Origin: CAVRUD01 sp963724285
GTDB lineage: Bacteria; Chloroflexota; Chloroflexia; Thermomicrobiales; UBA6265
Direction of reading: 5' to 3'
Assembly: GCA_963724285.1 (NCBI GenBank)
Contig: CAVRUD010000023.1
Location: 65,189 to 129,188 of the forward strand
DNA: 64,000 nt
Within the stretch, counting starts at the first letter, position 1, and every line of letters begins with the position of its first letter. The translations under genes and the position numbers were made by a program. Below, piece by piece: positions 27,007 to 36,089 of the stretch. The notes beneath the pieces were generated by a model. That model made no database searches and was not told where the DNA came from. It saw nothing but the letters and a program-made list of their open reading frames with translations.

Positions 27007-27261
27007 GGCCGGGTGCTTTCTGATCGCCGGGATGGCCCAAAGGGCCGACCGCCGTCACGCCTGGGGATGCGGGTTGGAGGGTTCGCGTGAGATGCCGTGC
27101 CGCAGGCATCGTGCCACCGGATCGCAACTGCCGCCCTCCCCAAGATTGGCAGCCGAACCCGGTACGCGCATGGCAGGATACGCCACAGCCGTAGGCGGAT
27201 CAAGGCATCGCCGATACCTGTACGTTCTACGCCTCGGGCCGGACCCGCCCACCGGCCGAAC

Positions 27262-27894
27262 CTACTGCGGCAGCGCCGCCGCCCACCCCCGCACCTTCCG
27301 CAGCCAGGCGAGGCGGCTTTCGTTGGCCACATCCGCCACTAGACCGGAGACCTGGTCCGATCGGACGCCGGGCAGGACCACGCTGACGTCGCTTGGGCGG
27401 TACTCATCTCCAGCAAGGACTCGGATATCGAGATGATCCCCCTGGTACCGCCAGACTTCGGGGACGCCGAACGCGGCGAAAAGGCGAAGTTTGTTGAAGG
27501 ACGAGCGGCTGATGTCAATTTCGACGACGAGGTCGGGAGGCGGGTCGCGATGGAGGTCGATGTACTCGGATGGTCGGATCGTCGGAGCGTGGCCGAAGTA
27601 AAAGCAGCAATCGGCCTCGAACCCCCGGTCGAGGTCGGCCCGCTGGAACGTCGTCGAGCCGAGGTTGACGAAGTCGATGTCGAGTACCTCCGCCACAGCT
27701 TCGACCAAGCGGGCGATCGCCCAGTTCGCATCCTCGTGCTCGGGGAACGGACTCATGATCTCCAGATCCCCCCGGTCGTAGACGAATCTCGGAGCACTGC
27801 TCTCCCCATGATCCGCCAGGATCCGCTCGTAGGTCTCCCAACTGACGTTCCGCAACGTGACCCGCTGTTCCGCCGGTGCGCTTTGGACAACCAT
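27262..27894 (-). CDS. Uma2-family (DUF820) endonuclease-fold protein
   Basis: I start at the ATG at 27894, preceded by GGAGGTCGGGTCAG, for 210 residues; the frame continues upstream but without family content. Motifs of the PD-(D/E)XK-like Uma2 family are present: the YDRGDLEIMSPFPEHE strand-helix, the GFEADCCFYFGHA block, the catalytic-type DLVVEIDISRSS and NKLRLFAAFGVPEVWRY. These proteins are abundant in Cyanobacteria and Chloroflexota and their role is still unclear. It is divergent from the GH32-like gene starting at 27983. Confidence 0.88.
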   Translation of the reverse strand: MVVQSAPAEQRVTLRNVSWETYERILADHGESSAPRFVYDRGDLEIMSPFPEHEDANWAIARLVEAVAEVLDIDFVNLGSTTFQRADLDRGFEADCCFYFGHAPTIRPSEYIDLHRDPPPDLVVEIDISRSSFNKLRLFAAFGVPEVWRYQGDHLDIRVLAGDEYRPSDVSVVLPGVRSDQVSGLVADVANESRLAWLRKVRGWAAALPQ

Positions 27895-27982
27895 CTGACC
27901 CGACCTCCGACATGACACCCGCTTGTGATCTCTACAATACCAGCGTGTTCGACGCGGCGCCCGCCTCGGAAGGAGTTCACCC

Positions 27983-29469
27983 ATGTACGCCCCAAGCGGT
28001 GCCAGCTTTTCCGATGTCGGCGACATCGAAGTTCTGCCCAATGGCGACGACCTTCACCTGTTCCACCTGACACTCCCGAACCACGACGTCGTCCAGCACC
28101 GGGTCAGCACCGACGGCCTCTCCTGGCAGGCCCTGCCGGCGGCGCTCCGCACCAGCGATCCTGGCCCGTGCGACGACGATCAGATCTGGACGATGAGCGT
28201 CACCCCGCACGACGGTCGCTTCCACATGCTCTACACCGCCTTGACCACCGCCGAAGGTGGACGGGTGCAGCGCACCGCCCTGGCAACCTCCGACGACTTG
28301 ATCCAGTGGATCAAGTCGGACCGAAACCCGATGGCCGAGGCCGATCGGCGCTGGTACGAGTCCACTATGGAGGAATCTGGCACGGTCTCCTGGCGCGACC
28401 CCAAGCCGATCAAGGTTGGGGAGACCTACTACGCAACGGTGAACGCCCGGGAGGCGACCGGATCGATCATGCGGCGCGGCTGCGTCGGTCTTTTCTCCTC
28501 AACGGACATGGAAACTGGACGGTCCATCCTCCCCTGTTCGCGCCGCGCAAGTATTGGGACCTGGAGTGTCCGCAGGTCTTCCACATCGGCGAGCGGTTCT
28601 ACCTCACCGCCTCGATCATGGAAGACCGCACCCAACGCTACTGGGTCGCGTCCAGTTTCGATGGGCCGTACGAGGTTCCGGCCGATGGCGGCGTCTTGGC
28701 TCCCCTGGGTCACTATGCCGGCCGTATCTGCCGCTGGAAAGACCAGGATCTCTACCTCTGCTGGCACGAGCCACGGCCCCAGAATCAAGGCCGCGTCCCC
28801 CTCCCGCCGGTCGACTGGGCCACGGTACGCAATCCCGCCGGCAAGTTCGTCGTCGCGCCTTTGGAGTTAACGCCGCGTGCGGACGGCAGCCTTGCCTGCC
28901 GCTCCTTCTCCGGCTGGGCATCCTATCGCGCCGCCGAACTCGCCCCTCCTGCCCCGATGGCGACCTCCCTCCTCCACAGCGTCCCCTCGCCGGCGAACGC
29001 CTGGCAGGCCGGAAACGACGCGGGCGGGATGGATCTCCTCGCCAGCGACGCTCCGGTCGGAGACGTCTGGTTCGAAGGCGTGCTGGCCTTTGACGCCGCC
29101 GCGGGCGGCCTGGCATTCCGCCTGGATGACGACGCGAGCGGCTACTTCGTCACCTTGACCGCCGGCTCGCAGGAGATCACGCTACAAAAGTGGCTACCAA
29201 CCCGCGATCCGCACTCGGGCCGCCCGGGCTTCGCCCTGACCCTCCTGCAACGAGGCGCCCTGCGCCAGCCGGTCCAGCCCGGAGCCCAAATTCCCTTCCG
29301 CCTGCTGTCGGTCGGGCCGTACATCGAATGCAGCCTACACGGCGAGGTCGTGCTTGCCACCCTCAGCGGCCAGCGCACCGCCGGCCGGATCGGAATCTGG
29401 GCGGAGTCCGGCGCCATCACCGCCTCGGACCTCCTCCATGCGCCGATGCGGCAGCCGGAGCATGGGTAG
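27983..29469 (+). CDS. GH32-like glycoside hydrolase (one frameshift)
   Basis: AAGGAG precedes the ATG at 27983. The first frame holds a five-bladed propeller start (FSDVGDIEVLPNG, with the likely nucleophile Asp), SVTPHDGRFHMLYTAL and WRDPKPIKVG, whose RDP (residues 138-140) is a GH32 hallmark. The frame is lost at an AAA run (28512-28514). One added A restores WTVHPPLFAPRKYWDLECPQ, which contains the EC acid/base motif of GH32. The rest continues to a beta-sandwich domain ending at 29469. GH32 enzymes cleave fructosides; the substrate here is unproven. There is no clear signal peptide, so a cytosolic enzyme is likely. The homopolymer location suggests a sequencing error. Confidence 0.8.
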
Positions 29470-29552
29470 GCCACGCTTGATTGCGCCAGTGAAGGGCATC
29501 GTCTATGGTTGGAGTACGCTTGATCATGTGGCCGATTGCAGGGCAGCGCGAC

Positions 29553-29861
29553 ATGAGCCAGACCCACGCGCAATCAATCAAAACACCTGACGATCTGTTG
29601 GCGTTGGTAAAGCGGGATCCGCGCCGCCCTGGGGCCGCGTTTGCCAGGCTCGCGGAGAGCGAGACCCCCGTTTGGGCGGTGATCCTCCACATGACGACGT
29701 TTGGTGGCGTGGCAGATGTCACGAAGGCAACCGGGGCCGATATTGCGGACGCCGCCGATGCCTATCGCATCTCAGACCGGGAGGTCCGCGCGGCAATCGC
29801 CTATTACGCGGCGAACCGCGCCCCAATCGACGCGCGCCTGCTCCTCCTCGCCGACGGGTAA
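29553..29861 (+). CDS. DUF433-like antitoxin-type protein
   Basis: A 102-residue protein starting ATG at 29553 (MSQTHA); in-frame ATGs at 29526 and 29505 are alternatives. The central part RLAESETPVWAVILHMTT, then ADAYRISDREVRAAIAYY, matches the DUF433 winged-helix pattern (a hydrophobic strand, then YxLSxxxVxAALxYY). DUF433 proteins commonly sit just before DUF5615 PIN-like nucleases and are presumed antitoxins. The stop is 15 nt before the ATG of the next gene. Confidence 0.7.
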   Translation: MSQTHAQSIKTPDDLLALVKRDPRRPGAAFARLAESETPVWAVILHMTTFGGVADVTKATGADIADAADAYRISDREVRAAIAYYAANRAPIDARLLLLADG

Positions 29862-29875
29862 ACCCGTTGGCCAAC

Positions 29876-30265
29876 ATGTACCTCGACGAGAACACGACGG
29901 TGCGCCTCATCGAACCGCTCACCGCGCTGGGGCACGACACCGTCTCGGCCAACTACCTCGGTCACAAGGGGCTGACTGACGCCGAGCACCTCCTTATCGC
30001 CAGCAACCTGGGCCGTATCCTCGTTACCTACGATCGCGATGACTTCTTGCTGCTGCATGAGGCGTGGATGGTGTGGTCGCGCGCATGGGGCGTTCCTCAC
30101 ACCCACGCGGGGATCATCGTGCTGCACCCTGTTCGTAATCTCACGATCTCCGAGGTTGCACGGGCGGTCGATGACGGATTGTCTAAGGAATCGGCGCCCG
30201 TGGTGAACCGCATCTTCGGATGGAGAAGCCGCCTGGGATGGTACGAGATCCGGACACCCGGCTGA
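29876..30265 (+). CDS. DUF5615 PIN-like toxin
   Basis: The product is 129 residues from the ATG at 29876 (a TTG at 29867 is also possible). It reads MYLDENTTVRLIEPLTALGH, then DAEHLLIASNLGRILVTYDR, with the DEN and TYDRDDF acidic motifs of the PIN-like DUF5615 fold (acidic residues that bind metal in RNases). It directly follows the DUF433-like gene, forming a probable type II toxin-antitoxin module. Its end lies only 20 bp from the end of the convergent tyrS gene. Confidence 0.75.
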   Translation: MYLDENTTVRLIEPLTALGHDTVSANYLGHKGLTDAEHLLIASNLGRILVTYDRDDFLLLHEAWMVWSRAWGVPHTHAGIIVLHPVRNLTISEVARAVDDGLSKESAPVVNRIFGWRSRLGWYEIRTPG

Positions 30266-30285
30266 TCGTCCGGCCCGTACCGATC

Positions 30286-31633
30286 CTACCCCGACACAAC
30301 CACCCGCCGGTACCGCTTCTTCCCACGACGGAAGAGGGAGGGGCCAACGGCAGGTGTGAACGGGGCGTCGACACTCGTCACGGTTTCACCGTCGATCGAG
30401 AGGCCGCCCTGCGCCGCCTGCCGGCGGGCATCGCCGCGGGAGTCGCACAGCCCCGCCCGGACGAAGACATCGGCCACCGTCAGATCTGCCACGTCGGCCG
30501 CGGGGATCTCGGTGGTCGGGATCACCTCTGCGCTAACGGGAAGACTGCCAGTAGCAGACATATTCGCTGCTCCGAAGAGCGCCTGCGCGGCCTCCTGGGC
30601 TACATCGGCCGCCGCCTTGCCATGCGTCAGAGCAGTCGCCTCATAGGCCAATACGGCCTTGGCCTCGCGCAGGGCGGGACCGGATACCTTCGTCAGATCG
30701 ACAATGCGGTCGTCCGGCAGGAAGGTGAACAGCTTCATGAACCGGGCCACGTCGCCGTCCTCGGTATTGACCCAGAACTGGTAGTAGTCATAGGGGGTCG
30801 TCATGCTCCCGTCGAGCCAGACGGCGTTCCCTTCGGTCTTCCCCATCTTCTGGCCGGAGTTGGTCGTGACCAGTGGCGTCACGAGGGCGTACGCCTTCGC
30901 GCCTTCGACACGGCGAATCAGGTCGACCCCGCCGGTGATGTTGGCCCATTGGTCCGAGCCGCCCACCTGTAAGACACAGCCGTAGGTCCGGTACAGGTGG
31001 AGGAAGTCGTACGCCTGCACGAGCCGGTAGTTGAACTCAACGAAGTTCAAGCCGGTCGTCTCCAGCCGGTTCTTGTAGGTCTCAATCGCCAGCATCTCGT
31101 TGACGGAGAAATGGCGGCCGATGTCGCGCAAAAACTCGATATAGCCAAGCTGAAGGAGCCAATCTGCGTTGTTGAGAAGCAGAGCAGCCGGGTTGTCCCC
31201 GAAATTGCCCGCCGGCGAAGTCGAGGTACGGCGTGAATTGCTTGAGAAGGTTCGGCAGATTTGCCTCGATCTCTTCGGGCTGAGGCGGCCTTCGGGCCGA
31301 TGTCTTGCCAGACGGATCACCAACCAGGGCCGTTCCCCCACCGGCCAGCGCGATCGGCCGGTGGCCGAGACGCTGAAGCGAGGCGAGCACCATGATCCCA
31401 ACCAGGTTCCCAACGTGGTAGGACCGCGCGGTCGGGTCGAACCCGTCGTAGAGCGTGACCGGACCCGCCGCGAACGCCGCTGCCAGTCCCGCCTCGTCCG
31501 TGACGTCCTGCACGTAGCCTCGCCCCCGCAGATACTCGATCGGCCCGATTCCGGCCGCCCTGGCGATCTCCGGGGCGGTGGGCTCGGCGGTAACCGGTGC
31601 GGCGGTGGCAGTTGAAATGGTGCTGGTGCTCAC
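30286..31633 (-). CDS. tyrS: Tyrosyl-tRNA synthetase (one frameshift)
   Basis: I start at the GTG at 31633 after CGGAG. The Rossmann-fold catalytic domain has the HIGH-like HVGN (DPTARSYHVGNLVGIM), DPSGKTSAR, tyrosine-binding LLQLGYIEFLRDIG, VGGSDQWANITGG and the KMSKS-like GQKMGKTEGNAVWLD. The C-terminus carries an S4 RNA-binding domain (DVFVRAGLCDSRGDARRQAA). The frame changes at about 31203 inside a GGG run, between TPYLDFAGG and NFGDNPAALLLNNADWL. An essential enzyme with every motif intact is unlikely to be a true pseudogene, unless a second copy exists. No T-box leader was found upstream. Confidence 0.88.
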
Positions 31634-31960
31634 GGACGGAACTCCGACTGATGCCCGGGTTGACCCGGCGAGCGCGGCCGCGATCCGGCACGCGCAAGAC
31701 TCCGACCATTCCACTCTAGCACGCCGTCCCGCTCGCTCAACCCCCGGACCGCCCCGTGGGTGTGCGTCAGAGTTTTGGGCGGGGGAGCGCCGGCTCCGCG
31801 CGCCGCTCCGCCGTCAGGACCACCGCGTCCGGGCGCGTCGGCACCCTTCGGACGCCCGGGGTCCCCCCGGTTCGCCCCAGCCGCGCACGGCCCGATCAAG
31901 CGTTCCCCTGCATCAACCCCGCGTGGAGCCTCCGAGCGAGCGGTTTCGATCTGGACTCTA
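31634..31960. other. Upstream region of tyrS, no gene seen
   Basis: A GC-rich region of 327 bases between the tyrS start and the IS5 element. It must contain the tyrS promoter. I looked on the minus strand for a T-box core and found none. Confidence 0.35.
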
Positions 31961-32814
31961 GAGCCTGTTATGGACCTTGAGCAGCAAGGGTAATCAAGCG
32001 ATGGGCCATCAGGCAGGCGAAGGCGACGAAGTGGAGCGCCGCACGCGTCTCCGGCAGCCGCTCGTCGTCGCGGGCGAGGCGGCGGAAGCGGCTCGCCCAG
32101 GCGAAGGAGCGCTCCACCACCCAGCGCCGCGGCAGCAGGACGAAGCCGCGTTTGGCTTCGGGAAGGCGGACGACCTCCAGCCGGATGCCGTGCTCGGCGG
32201 CGGCGGCCTCCGGGCGCGGCCCGGTGTATCCCTGGTCGACGACGGCCACCTCGACGGTCTCCCCGGTCGCCGCCTGGACCGCCGCAGCCAAGGCCGCGAC
32301 CTGGTCCCGGTCCTGGGCGTTGGCCGGGGTGACGCGCAGCGCCAGCAGGTGGCCGAGGGTATCCACCGCCACGTGGACCGTGCTGCCCGTGCGCTTCTTG
32401 TGCCCGTCGTACCCGCCGCGGCCGCCGCTCTCCGGCGTGCTCTGGAGGGTGCGGCTGTCGAGGATGACCGCCGTGGGGTCGTCGGCGCGGCCGTCGGCCC
32501 AGCGCCGCATCGCCCGCAGGTCGTGCACCATGTCCGCGAAGCACCCGGCCTCCATCCACCGCCGAGACTGCTGGTAGACCGCTTCCCAAGGCGGGACGTT
32601 GGTCGGCAGGTAGCGCCATTGGGCGCCGGTGTGCACCACCCAGCGCAAGGCGTTGTAGACCTCGCGCGGGTCGTGGCGGCGTTGCGGCGCCTCCGGCGTC
32701 ATCAGCGTCAGGGAGGGCGCCACGAACGCCCAGTCGTCGTCGGGCACGTCCGAGGGGTACGGTTTGCGGGGCGCATCTTCCATCCCCCAAGCCTACCAAG
32801 TGCATAACAGCCTC
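31961..32814 (-). mobile_element. IS5-family insertion sequence, complete
   Basis: The terminal inverted repeats are GAGCCTGTTATGGACCTT (31961-31978) and, inverted, GAGGCTGTTATGCACTTG (32814-32797), with 14 of 18 matches. A TA dinucleotide flanks each side, as expected for the IS427/IS1031 branch of IS5. The 854-bp element contains one full transposase gene. The terminal pattern is related to, but differs from, that of the small element at 24881. Confidence 0.85.
31968..32783 (-). CDS. IS5-family transposase
   Basis: This is a full-length 271-residue DDE transposase. The N-terminus DVPDDDWAFVAPSL, then VYNALRWVVHTGAQWRYLP, is the DUF4096 part of the family. The catalytic residues are the Asp in AVILDSRTLQST, the Asp in VAVVDQGYTGPRP, and the Glu in WVVERSFAWASRFRRLARD (YREK-like helix). 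No frameshift or stop is present, so the element may still be active. The gene fills almost the whole space between the two terminal repeats. Confidence 0.93.
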   Translation of the reverse strand: MEDAPRKPYPSDVPDDDWAFVAPSLTLMTPEAPQRRHDPREVYNALRWVVHTGAQWRYLPTNVPPWEAVYQQSRRWMEAGCFADMVHDLRAMRRWADGRADDPTAVILDSRTLQSTPESGGRGGYDGHKKRTGSTVHVAVDTLGHLLALRVTPANAQDRDQVAALAAAVQAATGETVEVAVVDQGYTGPRPEAAAAEHGIRLEVVRLPEAKRGFVLLPRRWVVERSFAWASRFRRLARDDERLPETRAALHFVAFACLMAHRLITLAAQGP

Positions 32815-32996
32815 TAGGGGGACGAGGACCTGCCGCCATCGTGAGAACGATGCAATCGATCCGGGCATGGTGAACGCAGCCGAATACGGCACCTGGCGCA
32901 CCACCGCGGTCTGCGCCCGCGCCCGCTGCGTAGCCGTTCCAACCCGAGTGCGTAACGACTGCGTGGGTGGCTGCGTAATGACCGGCGGAGTCGCCT

Positions 32997-35900
32997 CTAG
33001 TGGATCCCTTGCTCGACGGCGAGTCGCGTTGCGGCCGCCCGGGAGGAGACGTCGAGCTTGGTGTAGATCGACCGCAGGTGCTGGCCGACCGTGCGGGGGC
33101 TGATGGACAGAGCGGATCCTGCCTCGGCGTCGGTCATGCCTTGTGCGACCAGCCGCAGCACCTCGATCTCGCGGGTGCTTAGCCCGCCCGGGTACGTCGG
33201 GGAGGAGCCTTTGGGGCCGAGCCGGGTCTCCCGCCTCGCGGCTCGCTCGAGAACAGGGGCCGCGCCGAGCGGTTCGCAAACCCGGCGGACGGCGGCGATG
33301 GCCGTGCGTGCCTCGGTTGTCGCACCGGTCACGGCCTCACACTCGGCGATGGCAAGCTGCGTCAGGGCCCGCTCGTACGGCAGTTCGCATTCCTGCGTGA
33401 TGGCAAGCGACGTTGCGAGATGGCTGCGCGCCGCATCGTGGCGGCCGGCCGCCGTTTCGATTTCGCCCAGCAGCCGGTGCGCCGATGCGAGGACGATCGG
33501 TTGGGCCGGCGCGCTCGCCAGTTCGATGGTCGCAACCGCCGCCTCACGCGCTGAGGGACGCTGGCCAGCGGCCGCGTGGAACCGCGCCCAGGCGAGCCGT
33601 GTCTCCGCGCGTCCTCGTCGTGAATCGCACCAGGTAAGCCACCGGTCCTGCGCCCCCAGCCATTCCCGGGCGAGGTCGAGATGGCCGGCCGCGAGCTCGA
33701 TCTCGAAGGCGACGCGCTGAGCCTCCTGGGCGTCCAGGAACGTGCACGATATGCCGGCCGGTGCCGTGCCGGGGCCCTCGGGCAATAGATCGCCGATATA
33801 GCTCCGGGCGAGCTCCGGCGCTCCCTGGTGGTGAGCGACAACGGCGAGCGTCAGGATCGCCTCACCGCGGTAGACCGCGGTTCCGTCGGTCCTTGAGTGC
33901 TGGGCCTCCGCGAGCACTTCGGACCACGTGCCTTCGGCAAGCATCAAGCAGAGACTGAGACGGCGCGCGGTCGAACCGGAAAACGCTCCGACCGCGCGCC
34001 TCATCGGTTCGTCGACCTCGGCGGCAAGGTGCCGGCGCAAGGTAATCTCGGGAGTCAAAAACGGCATGACCAGGTCGCGCAGCTCGCGGTAGGTGGCATA
34101 GCCGATCATGATGTAATGATCGGCCGCCCGCGCCGACTCGCGAGCGGCCGCGAAGGCGCGCCGGGCCGCCTCGATCGAGCCGTTCGCCCCAAGCACCAGC
34201 GCGCGCGCAAAATGGGCGTCGGTATCGCCGGGCCGAGGCCGCGTTCCGGCCTGGGCGGCGGACGCCAGGCAGCTGTCGGCGACGGCAAGGGCCTCCGCAT
34301 AACGACCGGTGCCCGCAAGGAAGAGGGCATGGAGGCTGCGGCGCGTCAGGCAGGCGTTGGCGAGGGCCTCGAGCGGCGAGAGCGTGCCCCCCGTCATTGC
34401 GAGTTGGGGAGGGGAGTCGGTCACGTTCACGAGGAACGACGCGTCGTCGACCCCGCCCGCCGCGCCCACCTCCTCGATCGCGCGAATCCCGGCGTCGAGG
34501 TCAGAGATGCCTCGCTCGTACTGCCCGTCTAGGGCGCGGAGCCATCCGCTGTCCGCCAGGGCGAACGCCGCGAGCAATCGATCACCCGTCGCCTCGGCGA
34601 ACCGACCGGCTTCCGCGAGATAGGCCAATCCACGCCGGGTCTCGGCGAAGCGAAGGAGACGGCCGGTGCGGCACAGCAGCCACCCCAGCTCTGCCGCGCT
34701 CTCCTGGGTTCCTTCGTAGAGCGTGATCGCCGTCTCAAAGCGTTCCACAGCGGTCGACCACGCGTAGGCCCGCTGGGCCCGATCTCCGGCTCGAACGAGC
34801 CAGTCACGCGCCCGATCGTCCCGGGCCTGATGGAGGTGATACGCGATCGGGTCGGGATCGGACGCAGGGTGGGTTATGAGCGTGTCCGCGACCTGCCGGT
34901 GCAGGACGCGGCGCCTGAGCGGCGAGATCCCGTCGTAGAGGGCCTCCCGGATCAGGGCGTGGGCGAACCGGATCTGCTCCCCGTCCGAGGTCGCTTCCAG
35001 CAAGTGCGCATCCACCACCGGCTCGACAATTGCCGGGGCATCTTCTTCGCGGAACCCCGCCACCGCGGCCCATGTCGCGATCGGAACCTCCTGCCCGGTC
35101 ACCGCGGCAATCTCAAGACGTTCCCGCGTCGCTTCTCCGTGGCGGTCGAGCCGTCCGTCGATCACCTGACGGAGTAAGGGGGGGACCGAGAGGCGGCCAA
35201 GGTCGCCCACCACCCAGCCGTCACGTCCCGGTCGGAGGATCTCGTCCTCCTCGAGCGACCGCAAGAGTTCCATAAGGAAGAACGGGTTCCCCTCGGCGTG
35301 GGCCTGCAGGTAGTCAACCAATCGTCGCCGGTCGCCGGGCGGCATCACGCGCGACGAGGTCAGCGCCGTGACCGCGGCGGCGTCGAGTCGCCGCAGATCG
35401 ATCCTGGCCGCACCCGCCTCACGAACCAGCACCGGCACCAACTGGTAAAGCGGATGCCGGCGCGTCAGTTCGTCGGCGCGGTAGGTGCCGATCACGAGGA
35501 TCGGCGTGGCGTGGAGAGATCTGGCGACCGTGCGGAGCGTTTCCAGGCTGGCCGGATCCGACCATTGGAGATCGTCGAGTATGACGAGTATCGGTCGCTC
35601 GGACGCCAGGTCCGTCAGACTACCCCGGACCCGCAGCGTCAGTTCGTCGTGGCCGGAGTTGGCACCCAGCGGAGCGCCGCCGGCGAGCGCGGTCGCGAGG
35701 TCCGGGAAGCGGCCTCGGACCGATGACGCTTCGACGATCTCCCGCCACGGGCCATAGGGCGGGGTTGCGCTGAGGTCGTAGCACCGTCCCCACACGACGA
35801 GGGCCGCTCCCTCGGCTCGTGCGGCGACATCGGCGGCCAGGGCCGTTTTGCCGATGCCCGCCTCGCCGCCGATCAGGACGAGTCGACCGTGGCCGTTCAG

Positions 35901-36023
35901 CGAGGCATCGAGGTGATCGGCGAGGAGCGCTCGCTCGCGTTCGCGACCCGAAAGCGCCGGGGCCGTGGGCTCCAACTGCAACTCCTCGATGGTGAGGCGT
36001 CGGATTCGGTCCGGCGGCCGCAA
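32997..36023 (-). CDS. Large ATP-binding LuxR (LAL) regulator with AAA_16 domain
   Basis: An intact 1008-residue protein. The N-terminal ALSGRERERALLADHLDA block leads to Walker A GGEAGIGKT (residues 52-60) and Walker B LVILDDLQWSDPAS, the AAA_16/MalT-like ATPase pattern, which is different from the NB-ARC-like type of its neighbours. A long helical TPR-like middle follows, and then the LuxR domain (LSTREIEVLRLVAQGMTDAE, VSSRAAATRLAVEQG). LAL proteins are usually pathway activators. It lies 66 bp downstream of the XRE-STAND gene on the same strand, so the two may form one transcript. Confidence 0.92.
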   Translation of the reverse strand: MRPPDRIRRLTIEELQLEPTAPALSGRERERALLADHLDASLNGHGRLVLIGGEAGIGKTALAADVAARAEGAALVVWGRCYDLSATPPYGPWREIVEASSVRGRFPDLATALAGGAPLGANSGHDELTLRVRGSLTDLASERPILVILDDLQWSDPASLETLRTVARSLHATPILVIGTYRADELTRRHPLYQLVPVLVREAGAARIDLRRLDAAAVTALTSSRVMPPGDRRRLVDYLQAHAEGNPFFLMELLRSLEEDEILRPGRDGWVVGDLGRLSVPPLLRQVIDGRLDRHGEATRERLEIAAVTGQEVPIATWAAVAGFREEDAPAIVEPVVDAHLLEATSDGEQIRFAHALIREALYDGISPLRRRVLHRQVADTLITHPASDPDPIAYHLHQARDDRARDWLVRAGDRAQRAYAWSTAVERFETAITLYEGTQESAAELGWLLCRTGRLLRFAETRRGLAYLAEAGRFAEATGDRLLAAFALADSGWLRALDGQYERGISDLDAGIRAIEEVGAAGGVDDASFLVNVTDSPPQLAMTGGTLSPLEALANACLTRRSLHALFLAGTGRYAEALAVADSCLASAAQAGTRPRPGDTDAHFARALVLGANGSIEAARRAFAAARESARAADHYIMIGYATYRELRDLVMPFLTPEITLRRHLAAEVDEPMRRAVGAFSGSTARRLSLCLMLAEGTWSEVLAEAQHSRTDGTAVYRGEAILTLAVVAHHQGAPELARSYIGDLLPEGPGTAPAGISCTFLDAQEAQRVAFEIELAAGHLDLAREWLGAQDRWLTWCDSRRGRAETRLAWARFHAAAGQRPSAREAAVATIELASAPAQPIVLASAHRLLGEIETAAGRHDAARSHLATSLAITQECELPYERALTQLAIAECEAVTGATTEARTAIAAVRRVCEPLGAAPVLERAARRETRLGPKGSSPTYPGGLSTREIEVLRLVAQGMTDAEAGSALSISPRTVGQHLRSIYTKLDVSSRAAATRLAVEQGIH

Positions 36024-36089
36024 CGATAGCCTGATCCTATACCATCGGTTGCGGGCGTCAAGCGGCGCCCGCGGCGTCCACGATAGTCG

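Noticed and set aside
31634..31960. A possible T-box leader for tyrS
   Set aside because: No T-box core sequence or antiterminator hairpin is present on the minus strand; CCACCGCG at 31820 is in the wrong orientation.
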